Shown here: positions 31,079-41,196 of the stretch, piece after piece
Layout of the letters: every line of letters begins with the position of its first letter
How positions within the stretch are numbered: the stretch's first letter is position 1
Origin: Karstenula rhodostoma CBS 690.94
Taxonomy: Eukaryota; Ascomycota; Dothideomycetes; Pleosporales; Didymosphaeriaceae
Direction: 5' to 3'
Assembly: GCA_010093485.1 (NCBI GenBank)
Contig: MU001492.1
Location: 1,473,122 to 1,537,121 of the forward strand
DNA: 64,000 bases
The notes under the pieces: generated by a model
Seen by the model: the letters and a program-made list of their open reading frames with translations, nothing else
The model's database searches: none
What the model was told of the DNA's origin: nothing
Made by a program: the position numbers and the translations under genes

Positions 31079-32599
31079 TCACGGTTTGAATGCTGTACGG
31101 TGTCCGTCAATGAAGATGAGAGACTCTGGGGGGCTTGCGCCTCCCCCACCAAGACGTTCAACGACATCATAACGGCACTCAGAGTGAGCTTGCGCTAAGA
31201 TACGAGACGACCGTTCTGTTCCCGGGGTGAAAGAAAAACCGCGGCCCAAGAGCTTGAAGGACAGGCACGTCTGAACATTTTGCATTGCTGCGTCCAGTGG
31301 AGTCAAGCCTTCGCGGTCCAATATCGAACTATCTGCACCACCGTCAAGGAGTTTGTCAACGATGGCTCCAAATCCTCGATAAGCCGCTATATGCAAGGGC
31401 GTCCAAGCGAACTTTGGAGGGCCCCGAGGGTTTCCCTTGGTAAGAGCCCCTGGAAGTGTGTGATTTTTTCGATTAGGATTCGCGCCTTGTTGTAGCAAAT
31501 TGACCAATGCATCATAATACGCGGCATGGTGTAATGGTGTGTTGTTGCGGCGATCCACCACATCAACTTCCAACTTTTCACTCAGCAATTGACAGAAACG
31601 AGTTTTCCTGTTCCCAACAGACAGATGTAGCATTGTGCGGCCGCCGTCGATGCGGAAATCGAGACTGTGGTGTTGTAACACATCTATGTGTTCCATCAGG
31701 ATATGGTAGAGCTCTCCGTCTTCGGTATAGACGGCCGACATCAGGGGGTGTTCCACGAAACTCAATGTACTATGAAGTTTGGGCTCTTGAAGCAGGTATC
31801 GCAAGAACGTGAGCGGCAGGTCCTTAATATCAGTACCACTGAACGGTCGTTCATGACATTGTAATCGGGATCCATGACTCGGGAGTATCCCGATCAGCTC
31901 CTCGTCGTGATCCTTGAGGGCCCACCCAAGGCATACTGTGAGCCATCCTCGCACGCGTTCGGTGCCGAGGTTGGTATAGCTCAACAGTATCTTGAGGAGC
32001 TTCTTTCGCCACGCCTGTTTCTTCTGCGTGACTGACGTTTCCGTGCAATGCACAAGGATCTCGTTCATGGAGCGGATGGCTTGTTCGTCATAACTAAAGA
32101 ATACGACGCGAAATGGATTTTCGAAGTAGTGTTCCTCTCCGAACTGGTCCAACGACCTTTTGCTAAATCGAGTGCAATGTTCTCCTAATGTTCGAACCAT
32201 ATCAATATCGGCATGTGAAACAGCGATAATGAGTGGCAGGATGTAGCCTCGCGGATATTGCCATTGAGGTGGGTTCGAATAACCGATCTGAATAGCCTCA
32301 TGGAACGTTTCCGGGCTGAGTGGACCCTCAATCCCGTTCAACTTGACCTTATGGGATTTAGGCAATAGCGCCCGAGGAAAACGAAGTGATCTGGTGGAAG
32401 AGTTCTCCTCCCTGTCCTTCTTGATCTTTACAACGCTTCGATAACCCATGTTAGGGTCGGCTCCCTTTTCTAGAAGCTGGCCTGCTTCTTTGGTGGACGG
32501 CCATATGGCTTTATCCTCGGTATAGCGCAAGAAGAGGCTGCCAAACTGGTTTTTAACTGCTTCCATAGTCTGTACTGTATGGCTTGAGCGCCTGGGCAA
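31079..32599 (-). CDS. ankyrin-repeat protein (506 aa)
   Basis: This is a single-exon minus-strand gene. Ankyrin units are visible near the C-terminus: NNTPLHHAAYYDALVNLLQQ followed by GANPNRKN; WTPLHIAAYRGFGAIVDKLL followed by DGGADSSILD; and EGLTPLDAAMQN. Weaker units lie near residue 30 (GQLLEKGADPNMG) and near 330 (GGRTMLHLSVGNRKTRFCQL). The middle is helical without clear repeats. Ankyrins mediate protein contacts; no effector domain is attached. The twelfth codon is a second ATG (32566) and may be the real start. Its position next to a HET gene fits fungal regions rich in NLR-like and incompatibility genes, but nothing links them functionally. Confidence 0.7.
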   Translation of the reverse strand: MPRRSSHTVQTMEAVKNQFGSLFLRYTEDKAIWPSTKEAGQLLEKGADPNMGYRSVVKIKKDREENSSTRSLRFPRALLPKSHKVKLNGIEGPLSPETFHEAIQIGYSNPPQWQYPRGYILPLIIAVSHADIDMVRTLGEHCTRFSKRSLDQFGEEHYFENPFRVVFFSYDEQAIRSMNEILVHCTETSVTQKKQAWRKKLLKILLSYTNLGTERVRGWLTVCLGWALKDHDEELIGILPSHGSRLQCHERPFSGTDIKDLPLTFLRYLLQEPKLHSTLSFVEHPLMSAVYTEDGELYHILMEHIDVLQHHSLDFRIDGGRTMLHLSVGNRKTRFCQLLSEKLEVDVVDRRNNTPLHHAAYYDALVNLLQQGANPNRKNHTLPGALTKGNPRGPPKFAWTPLHIAAYRGFGAIVDKLLDGGADSSILDREGLTPLDAAMQNVQTCLSFKLLGRGFSFTPGTERSSRILAQAHSECRYDVVERLGGGGASPPESLIFIDGHRTAFKP

Positions 32600-33080
32600 A
32601 CCTGTACGACGAATGATCTACGTCAGTAGTGGTCAGTAGTGGCTGATGTTCTCTTTCGAAATGTTTTGCACATGCTGGGAGGCGGCAGCCATAAAGCATG
32701 GACAAGAAATTGCCAACAGCGGCATATTGCGGAAGACCTCAACATTGCAGTGCGACATTCGCAAGGGCTACGGTGCCCCAATCTAAAGAAAGGCAAGATG
32801 GATGATGACCAATAGCTCACCGGTCGCTGCTGCCCTACCATAACAAGAACCAACCGCACTTAGAGACAACATCGCCTTGAGTGACCTCAAACATACCATG
32901 ACGCTCTTGTCATCTGTGGGGAAATGCTGTTCGGCTGCTTATCTCCTACCCCTCCTACCCTGCGCAGGCCTTAATTCGGCTGCAAAGCGTTGACGACGCT
33001 TGTTAAAACATCTCATATATTTATAATTTGACGCTCTTACCACGAATTCCGTTCTTCAAAGTACAAGGAGGAAACCTTCC
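32600..33080. other. intergenic, 481 bp, between divergent genes
   Basis: No supported gene. A 78-codon minus-strand frame at 32623-32859 lacks motif or codon support. Confidence 0.4.
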
Positions 33081-34190
33081 ATGTCTGCTACAACTGTCGA
33101 GACCGCGTCTTTACCACCGCTCAACCTCACGCTTCAAAATGGGCAAAAGATACGCTACCATTCAGATATCTCGATCGAGGCCGACGAAATCCCAGTCATC
33201 GATACATACCGCGATGATATCCAAGCTCGCAAGGCCGTAGCAGAGAAAGTTCGAGCAGCGGCAAATCGTATTGGTTTCTTCTATATTATTAATCACGGAA
33301 TCGATCCTAAGCAGAGCACGTTCAGAAAGATTCTTTGCGCAGCCCGAAGAGAAGAAGATGGAAGTGTGCACACACCTAGTCACAGAATATCTCGGCTTCT
33401 TTCCGATGTTAAAGGACAGTCTTTACGGCATATTGTAGCGGTTTCTGACGGATCATATAGTACAACCGAAATGGGAAGAACGAAAAAGACCAGATGGAAG
33501 CTTACAGCTGGGGCTACGACCCAAAGTTCAATCCAGAAGTCGCTAGCGAAGTGGAACCGGATGTCGACTACAGGGAGTTATTGTGGCCTAAAGCGCTTCC
33601 TGGCTTCAAAGAGACGCTATATCAGCACCATTCTCAACTACTGACTTTTGCACGCCGCTTGACCAAAATCTTCGATTTAGCGCTTCATCTCGACGAGGAC
33701 TATTTTGCCGAGTACAGTAAGACTCCCGCAGCGGGCATGAGGGTCACTCACTACCCTCCACAAGAAGTACGTCTCCACACCAAATATGACTTGCGACCGT
33801 CTTACCAACTATACATAGGCTTTACCTTCGGACCAGCTAGATACCGGCGCATTTACTCTGGTCACACAGAATAAGCACGCAGGTCTCGAAGTGCTCTCGA
33901 GATCCAGCTACTAGATCCAAGCCAAGCCCATACCCGGGAGCGTGGTCGTGAACATCGCAGACTGTTCCATGCGACATACCAACGCCTTCTTCGTATCAAC
34001 CGTGCATCGCGTTTTCAACAACGCCAGCGCAGAGCGCTACTCCTGCCCCTTCTTCTTCGGCTTCCAGCAGGACATGAAGTTGGAACCTGTACCCACGTGC
34101 GTAAGCAATATCAACTCGATGAAGTACCCCATCGTCAGCTGGGGCGAGTATCTCGAGTGGCGAGCCGAGAAAGCTAAGAAGGCGGCTTGA
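33081..34190 (+). pseudogene. 2-oxoglutarate/Fe(II) oxygenase (isopenicillin-N-synthase-like), multiply broken
   Basis: The N-terminal DIOX_N region is intact in one frame: IPVIDTYRDD, then RIGFFYIINHGIDP. The continuation FFAQPEEKKMEVCTHLVTEY is in another frame. YNRNGKNEKDQMEAYSWGYD, then GFKETLYQHHSQLLTFARRL and VTHYPPQE are in a third. An intron (33767-33818) then leads to LDTGAFTLVTQNKHAGLEVL. A TAG follows at about 33913, and the same frame runs on as QAKPIPGSVVVNIADCSM, STVHRVFNNAS and RYSCPFFFG to the stop at 34188-34190. The distal iron His (TVHRV) and the 2OG-binding R-Y-S are present, but the stretch that should hold the HxD iron motif is deleted to a bare D. With at least two frameshifts, an in-frame stop and a lost ligand, it should be inactive. 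Confidence 0.8.
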
Positions 34191-35384
34191 CGGGGCGGGC
34201 TGGGGTAAGGGGATATCTACACCGGGTGCATACTTCCTGACGCTATTACCGACTCCAGCATCTCCAAGCGTCGTAGTAAAAAGATTCTAGAACTATCTGA
34301 TCATCATCGCTATCTCGTTGATACATGTCACCTACTCGAGCGTTCTCCGTGTGACCCACTCGAGCGTTCTCCGTGACCCACCATCGTATCCTTGGCCATC
34401 GCCTTCCTCCGAGCCCACCGATACCGTCTATCGCAAGAAGAAGCGGTACAAAACATCATCCCATTACCGCCTATCATCCATCCTACCTTCACCCAACATT
34501 CACTAATCTGACGACCCTGGAGGCCAGCCTTCCTTAAAGAGACCGAATCTTAGGTACTTATCCGCGGCCACTCACCGATCTCGCGTACCTACTTCTACAG
34601 GCTCGTGACGACAGGCGATTCCGAGACAGGGACGTGAGTTATGACATATATACGAGGGTGTTGTTAAAGGAGTAGGCGCACACAAGAAGAAAACATATCA
34701 AAAATATATAACAAAAGAAAATCCAGTCAATATGACGATCAACGTACACTCTTTCAAAGCCCAGCCTGCCTCCCACCTGCGAATAAATCCGACTCGACTT
34801 ACCCCTTTCTCTCTACCAATCCAACGACCGGTTGATTCTTCCAAACTAACAAGTCAACGAACATATTTCACCTGGGAGCTGTGACGAAAGAGGATCGCGC
34901 GTGAGGCGTGCAAAAGCGAGTACGGAAATACATCATCCCTACTGACAGCTGGGAAATAAGTGTGACGAAAGAAAATAAAAGGCAGAAAGCTCAGCTGCAG
35001 GCTTTCAACGCGTGTTGGTTGATATATGCGAAAAGTTTTACGATCGGGGACAGGATGGTATTGTGATGACAAAGCTTGCCAGGAAGAGGGAGGATGTGCG
35101 CAGGGTGTATGGGGTATCGGGAGAGGAATGAGGATAACAAGGTATAGTGTGTGGAGTACGAATGATCACAAAAAGGTGTCCCCTAGTCCATAGTTTAAAC
35201 ATGGACGTAACAAACAAGGGTCAAAAAGCAATTGATGGAGTGTAGCGGAAGACAATCAGACACATTGATGGAGTATGCTCCAGGCGTTACGAGCTTACGA
35301 TGGCAGACTTGTAGCATGTTTGATTGGGTATCGCTACAGCAATGGACTGCCTGTGGGCAGCGTGCTCTCCAGTATTGAACACCC
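34191..35384. other. intergenic, 1.2 kb, with a short tandem duplication
   Basis: No supported gene. At 34334-34351 and 34358-34375 an 18-bp unit ACTCGAGCGTTCTCCGTG is duplicated with a 24-bp period. The region near 34670-34740 is A-rich. The right part is probably the 3' flank of SEN34. Confidence 0.5.
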
Positions 35385-36350
35385 TTACAATCCAGCCCAT
35401 TCGACAGAGAACGCCCTTACAGGCTCTACCTCCACATGTGCTTTCTTCCTCTCCTCCTTGTTTGGCCGCAACGCGGGATTCCACGATGGGGCAGGCAGTG
35501 CAGAGGTGTCTGCGACCTGCTTACCACCTTTCTCCTCGCCTCCAATGAGGTAAGCCTTCTTCACACCTGTACCCAACCTTCCACCGCCGACAATGTCGAG
35601 CAAGTCGAACTCTTCATCCCAACCTAGGCCAGTTGCGAGGAAGTGGCTGTGGAAACGCAATGGATCTCCCGGGTAGACGGAATAGTGGCATCCGAAGCGC
35701 AGACCAGGCATCATGAAGTACCCTTTGGTATGTAGATACCGAAACAAGGGGAAGCTCTTCGGCACCTCGGGAAGCCCTAGAGCATGCGAAGGTTGGGGCT
35801 TGGACAAAGGCGGGTACGACGTTGTTGGCGTGATGTAGGTGGGCTCGAGCTTCTTCTCGGGGGCCTTGACAGCGGGCACCGGTGGCTCATCTCCGTCAAA
35901 CAGCGATGAACCTGCGTCGTTGGACGTCGACTCAGTACCCTTCTTGCTCGGACGCAGTCCTTTCTCACGCAACACCTGCTCGCTCCTCTCGTTCGCGCGA
36001 CGGACGACCTCTCGGCTCATCTCCGCGCCCTTCTCGTCCAAGTCTCTGAGGTACGCCAATCTATCCTCTCTGGACATTTCCAGGAAGCCCTCACGATGGA
36101 TTGCCGCATCGTCGACGATGTACGCATGACCCTGCTCGACTAGTACGCGCGCCTCTTCGGGCTGCAGCTCGAGCGGGATGCCGAGGAAGACATTCTGCTG
36201 ACTGAGGTTGGGTATTGTGCCGACAAGCACGCCAATGACGTTGTGCGTGCGACGCGCATGTGCGACGGTCGGAGGGTCGAATAGCAAGTAGCGACCCGCT
36301 ACATGCGAGATGGGGAAAGGTTCTTGGACCGGAGGCGTGTCCGGAACCAT
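35385..36350 (-). CDS. SEN34: tRNA-splicing endonuclease subunit Sen34 (321 aa)
   Basis: Sen34 cuts the 3' splice site of tRNA introns within the Sen2-Sen15-Sen34-Sen54 complex. The C-terminal nuclease fold is clear: LFRYLHTKGYFMMPGLRFGC, then the catalytic Tyr in YSVYPGDPLRFHSHF (about Y226), His at about 234, and Lys in TGVKKAYLIG (264/265). The N-terminal domain (residues 15-100) has the subunit's GRYLLFDPPTVAHARRTHNV and the short TIPNLSQQNVFLGIPLELQP segment. A Lys/Pro/Ser-rich linker lies between. Length is normal for filamentous fungi. It is a single exon, divergent from DAD1 across 386 bp. Confidence 0.92.
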   Translation of the reverse strand: MVPDTPPVQEPFPISHVAGRYLLFDPPTVAHARRTHNVIGVLVGTIPNLSQQNVFLGIPLELQPEEARVLVEQGHAYIVDDAAIHREGFLEMSREDRLAYLRDLDEKGAEMSREVVRRANERSEQVLREKGLRPSKKGTESTSNDAGSSLFDGDEPPVPAVKAPEKKLEPTYITPTTSYPPLSKPQPSHALGLPEVPKSFPLFRYLHTKGYFMMPGLRFGCHYSVYPGDPLRFHSHFLATGLGWDEEFDLLDIVGGGRLGTGVKKAYLIGGEEKGGKQVADTSALPAPSWNPALRPNKEERKKAHVEVEPVRAFSVEWAGL

Positions 36351-36736
36351 TGTGTCCTACGCAAGTGATGCGTTAGCACGAGTTCAAGCCAAGCTTGTGT
36401 GGAAAAGTTTGTGCCAAAGCGATGAATCATAGTGTGAATACAAATAATTTGAGTCATCAAGTCCCGAAGGATTCAGGGGATTGACAGATTAATTTAATAA
36501 TCATAAGACGCGTGTGGATTTTGGGTGCGGGGAGCTTACCTTCACTTGTACGGTTTCATGGTGCGAGTTGAAGTGTCGAGGTGAGAGAAAGCTTTCTCGC
36601 GATTTTATATGGCGGCTTGGCGTGCGCTGAATCAGGTGACTAGCGAGCTGCTGGTGCAGATGGTTCCGAAGCCAAAACATCTCGGAACGCGCAGTAACAA
36701 CATTGCCCCACCAACCCACAAACACACACGCACACC
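36351..36736. promoter_or_regulatory. shared upstream region of SEN34 and DAD1
   Basis: 386 bp lie between divergent starts. A short AT-rich patch near 36480-36505 is the only feature I see. Confidence 0.4.
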
Positions 36737-37033
36737 ATGTCCAATAACGCGCGTGCTTCCACCGCGCATCCCGCCGCCGAACCCGCTCCGAAATCATACT
36801 ATGAGCAACAGCGCGAGCTTCTCGTCCTCGAAATCGCGCAGTCCCTCAACAACGCGCTGCACAACCTAAATGCGCTGAACCGGAGCTTGGAGGAGGTCAT
36901 CCAAGTCGGCAACGAGTTCGCGCCCGTGGAGTCGCTATGGAGCCATTTTGAGAGCGTGATGGGCGACCAGGGCCAGGAGGAGAAAGAGACAAAGCGGGAG
37001 GGAGATGCTGAAGAGGGGGCGAGTGAGTGTTGA
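36737..37033 (+). CDS. DAD1: DASH/Dam1 complex subunit Dad1 (98 aa)
   Basis: Dad1 is a small helical subunit of the ring-forming kinetochore-microtubule DASH complex. The conserved core is present: SYYEQQRELLVLEIAQSLNN, LNALNRSLEEVIQVGNEFAP and VESLWSHFESVMG. The unspliced frame ends at 37033 after an acidic tail, which is the usual length. A GTGAGT at 37023 and an acceptor at 37128 would instead join in frame to 37129-37313 and give a 156-residue form with a basic end; the core does not depend on this. The ATG sits 15 codons before the first conserved residue. Confidence 0.88.
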   Translation: MSNNARASTAHPAAEPAPKSYYEQQRELLVLEIAQSLNNALHNLNALNRSLEEVIQVGNEFAPVESLWSHFESVMGDQGQEEKETKREGDAEEGASEC

Positions 37034-37959
37034 GAAGCCTGCATCTTCTTGCCTCGAAAGTCTCACAGTTCCGCGATCCCCGTTCACATGAAGATGAAAT
37101 GGTGGATTGCTAAAAGGCGCTACGCTAGGTATGAATGTGGAGCCGAAGCCGAATGCCAAACTCGGAGGACATCAACGGAAGACGGACGGTGGAAATAAAG
37201 ATGTACGGGATGAGCCTGCGGCGAAGAAGAGCACACAGAGAGTGGATGTGCTACAGAGGATGATGGTCAATGTGAGCCGCCGCAGGAGAGAGTCTTTGTG
37301 GAACCAGCCTTGAATGTGGTGCTCGGAAGACCACGACCTAAATTCAAGACACGGACTGGACATGGATTGGAGAGCGGCACCTGGGCAGCGGCGTTACCAC
37401 ATGATACCCGGTACTGTACTCGGGGAACACCACCCTGTTGACATGATTATCACAATGCGACCAATGAAACACTTGGAAAGTTATTTTGTTCAAATTTATT
37501 GTACCAGATGCGGCCACGCTAGCCGCACTCCGTAAGATACCGAATACAGACAGAAAAAAACAAGGAAACATGTAAGCTTGAGAGACCAATGTCGCTCGGT
37601 GTATGGGAATCCTTCCAGACCAACGCCCGCTAACTATGTATATGTATGTCAGTCGTGATTCCACAACTCTCCTCGTCAGGTCCGCTTTGACGAACGAACC
37701 CACTCATGCAATCGACCAAGCGACTGCTACGCAGCGCGATAGCGAAAGAGGCCGCGGAAAAAGGCCAGCGCGTCCGTGATTAGGTCATTAAGCATCCCGA
37801 TCGTATCGTCCAGCGTCGTGAATGCAGAAGTGGTGTTGGAATAATCATCGTCAGGTGTGGAAGCAAAAGCAAAAGACAGACGCGGGGATGATGGAGATGA
37901 AGCGCTCTCACTCAAGTTCAATGCTGTGACGTACGCTAAAGAAACGATGAACGAGTGCC
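37034..37959. other. intergenic between convergent genes, 926 bp
   Basis: It may hold an alternative last exon of DAD1 (37129-37313). The 82-codon minus-strand frame at 37727-37975 overlaps the RHO4 end and is more likely its 3' UTR. Confidence 0.4.
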
Positions 37960-38905
37960 TTAGAGAATGGTGCACTTTTCTCGCTTCTTGGTCTTCTTAC
38001 CGCCACTGGGGAATCGCTTGTCTGCTCGCGGTGCGCCCGGAGCGACGGAATGTGATGCGATCTCGGGCTCCTTGTACTCGTCGCCAACAGCCTCGGTCAC
38101 CGCCCGGTCGAAGATCTCTTCTACGCCGTCCTGCTCTTTGCTGCTGCACTCCATGTAAAGGGCGCCCATCTTCTTGGCGACGACGCGTCCTTGGTCGGGG
38201 GTCACTGGCGTGAGGCCTTGGGTCTTGAGCAGCTCGATGCAACTCCTCTTGTTGCGCAGATCCGACTTGAGGCCCAGGAGCATGAGTGGTGTGGTTGGGC
38301 AGAAGTGAAGAACCTCGGGGTACCACTGTTCATGTTAGCCCTGGATAGCCAATGATTGGAGTGGAGACGCACCTTGTCCATTACGTTCTCGAGCGAGTTC
38401 GGGCAGTCAATGGCGAAGCACACGAAGATGATGTCGGTCTCAGGGTAGGACAGCGGGCGCAATCGGTCGTATTCTTCCTGGCCAGCAGTGTCCCAGAGGG
38501 CCAACTCGACCATCTTGCCCGTGGGCGGATGGGGCGTGTGGGTGATGTAGTTCTCGAAGACAGTGGGCACATATTTCTGGTCTGGTCAGCCTTGCAACGA
38601 GAGGAGCGGCCTAGTCATGGATGTACCTCGGGGAAGTTGCCCGTGCTGTAGCTGATCAGCAGACAGGTTTTGCCGCAGCCGCCATCGCCGACGACGACAA
38701 GCTTCTTCGAGTACGTGGGCGGCTCGGTGATGTTGGTGTCTCGCGTGGCGGTGGTTGCATAGGAACTGACTGTGCCGTTGCTGTTGCGCTCGCTGGGTGT
38801 CCTGACGGGCCTGCGAACCGGTGTGACGGACGGGTTGGGCGCCTTTGTGCTCTGCTTGCGGCGTAGATAGTCGTAGTTTTGCGAGGGCGCGGTCGTGGCA
38901 GACAT
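37960..38905 (-). CDS. RHO4: Rho family GTPase Rho4 (282 aa)
   Basis: Exons are 38905-38627, 38576-38373 and 38325-37960 (introns 50 and 47 nt); the sum is 283 codons with stop. The P-loop GDGGCGKT is at residues 73-80. The effector region [20 protein letters not shown] carries the longer insert typical of Rho4. Switch II is [17 protein letters not shown], followed by [13 protein letters not shown], then [13 protein letters not shown] (NKxD-type specificity loop), then CSSK. The last four residues are CTIL after a Lys-rich patch, a CAAX box for geranylgeranylation. The N-terminal 65-residue extension is also a Rho4 trait. In fungi Rho4 works at septa and in wall integrity. It is divergent from LCB3. 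Confidence 0.93.
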
Positions 38906-39268
38906 GGTGGAGGGTGTGGTGGAGTGAAGATGCGCAGACGCAGGCGGTTGGTATCAATATACGCAGGCTGCTCGTCGTGGTTGCGTTGTGGGAGCGAGTG
39001 GCTGAGGTATTATTTAGGCGGTGGTGTCTGTTGACGTTCGGCGGCGTTGACACAGCAACCGCCCGCCCGCATCCATCGAGGCTGCTGCGCTTCCAAGTTC
39101 CAATCCAAGCGGCCGCCAGACAAGCGACCGGGCGAAGCGAGGCGAAGCGGGCACTCGCAGGGGTCGGACGGCATTCGATCCAACATCGCGTCGACCGAGC
39201 CCACACACCCCGCCCAGCGTCAGCGTCCATGCTCATTGCGCGCCGCGGACTGCCAGTTGGTCGCCTCA
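38906..39268. promoter_or_regulatory. shared upstream region of RHO4 and the LCB3-type gene
   Basis: 363 GC-rich bp lie between divergent starts. Open frames here on both strands come from the composition and are not called. Confidence 0.4.
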
Positions 39269-41196
39269 ATGAGTTCCCACCATGAGGGCACCGCGTCGCC
39301 AACGCCCGCAGCGCCGCCGGTGAAGAAGGCCCCAGAAAAGGAGCCTCGGCTGGACGCTGGAAACAAACACCACGACCACTGTGCGCCCACAATGTCCCCC
39401 GACCTCCCTGACCTCTGCGACGGCTGCTAACGTGCGCGTGTAGACGCTCGACGATTGCCGCCATGCCGCCATGCGATGCGCAACTACCTGCTCCCCATTG
39501 TGCGCTGGGAGACGCCCTACCTCGCCCTCATGCAGGACAAGCTGCGCTCGCCCGCCCTCGATTCCTACTTCGCCGTGACCGCCAACCTGGGCACGCACAC
39601 CTTCTACATGGTCTTCCTCCCCATCCTGTACTGGTGCGGGTATACCAACATTGGTAGAGCGTACGTACCGCCGTGCCGGTCCAGCTCCACGCATTGACAC
39701 TGGCAGGATGGTCCACATGCTGGCAGCTGGCATCTTCTTCACCGGCTTTATCAAGGACATGCTGTGCCTTCCCCGCCCACTGTCGCCTCCGCTTGCGCGC
39801 ATTACCATGTCGGGATCAGCCGCCCTCGAGTACGGCTTCCCATCGTCGCACTCGAGCAACGCCGTCTCCGTAGCCATCTATGCCCTCTACAAGCTCCACA
39901 GCGCACGTGAAGACCATCACCCGAACGTGTTCTTGGCATTGCAGTTGCTCTGCTACTGGTTCGCCATTTCCATCGTATTTGGCAGACTGTATTGTGGCAT
40001 GCATGGCTTCCTCGATGTCGTTGTCGGCAGCACGTTTGGCGGCGCTATAGCCGTCGCCCAACTAATCATCGAGCACAGCTTCGACAACTGGCTCTTCGTC
40101 ACGAGTCCGCTGCCACCTCTGATCATCACCCTGGTCATTTTTGTACTTGTTCGTATCCATCCAGAGCCAGCAGACGACTGTCCGTGTTTTGACGACACTG
40201 TGTCGTTTGTCTCCGTCGTCATAGGCATCAACGTTGGTGCATGGCACTATGCAATGACCGGCTTGGCCATCGATGACCCGATTCCCTCCACCAACCCATT
40301 CCGATTGGAGACTGTCGGCCTGCCGCGGGCCACGCTCCGAATTCTACTTGGTGTAGTGGTCATTTTTCTGTGGCGTGCAACCATGAAGCCAACCCTGTTC
40401 ACCGTTCTACCGCCTATATTCAGATTGTTGGAGCAACTTAGGCTTAATTTGCCGCGCGCCTTCTTCCTCAACGCTTCGTGAGCATCTTGGAGATTCTCTT
40501 TGGGGTCTTTGTACTGACCCGGTCCAGGAAATATACCAGTATTCCAACACTGCGAGGCGATGACAACGTCATTCCTTCCGCCTCTGAACTCCCCAACCTG
40601 CTCAAGAACCTTGCCCACCCTCGCAAACGCTCCGTCTCAGTAGGACCACAGTCAGCGGCCGATGCCTACGAAACCCTCGCCTACCGCAATAGGCGACGCA
40701 GGGAAAGCATCAACTCCCTCGACGGTGCTGTCCAAGAGGACGTTGCGTGGTCCCCGGTAGTAAAGAAGGCTTCGCTACGAGATCTCCGATCGTCTTCTAG
40801 ACAGCGTGAGAAGAGCCCATTGGGTGCCAGCCCTCTGCCCACACCAGCGGCGTCAAGAGTGCACTCTTACGAGCAGATGATGGGCACAGGGCACGTCGAG
40901 GGCATCAACATTACGCCCGACGACAGCGAGACGGAGCTCGTAACGCAATCGCCGGCCGAGGCAGCAAGCGAGAAACGCGAGATCTTCATGCAGTTGATGA
41001 AGCCGCGTGTCAGGTACGATGTCGAAGTCGTCACGAAGCTGATTATCTACTCGGGTAAGCATGCATCCACAACAACACCGGATCCATGGGCTCGCTGACT
41101 TGATGCACAGGTATCGGATACGTCGCTGTCTGCGCCAACCCCATTCTCTTCGAGTTCGTGGGCCTGGGTACAGGCATCCGGACCGGTTCGATCTAA
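39269..41196 (+). CDS. LCB3: dihydrosphingosine/sphingosine-1-phosphate phosphatase, LCB3/YSR family (570 aa)
   Basis: Exons are 39269-39380, 39444-39660, 39707-40477, 40528-41054 and 41111-41196; all phases agree (571 codons with stop). The enzyme dephosphorylates long-chain base phosphates in the ER membrane. The PAP2 signature is complete: KDMLCLPRP, then FPSSHSSNA, then RLYCGMHGFLDVVVG. The family's VRWETPYLALMQDKLRSPAL and GTHTFYMVFLPILYWCGYTN precede it. Further membrane segments follow, then a cytosolic Ser/Arg-rich loop of about 170 residues, and a last hydrophobic stretch IGYVAVCANPILFEFVGLG. The first intron has a TGCTAAC branch site, and splicing there restores a DAG...DHY...LP segment found in homologues. 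Confidence 0.9.

Noticed and set aside
34334..34375. Duplicated 18-bp unit as a binding-site pair
   Set aside because: Two copies with a 24-bp period are most simply a local tandem duplication; no known factor motif is recognised.
38586..39464. 292-codon minus-strand open frame
   Set aside because: It overlaps RHO4 exon 1 in another frame and the LCB3 start antisense; it is Arg/His/Ser-rich shadow sequence.
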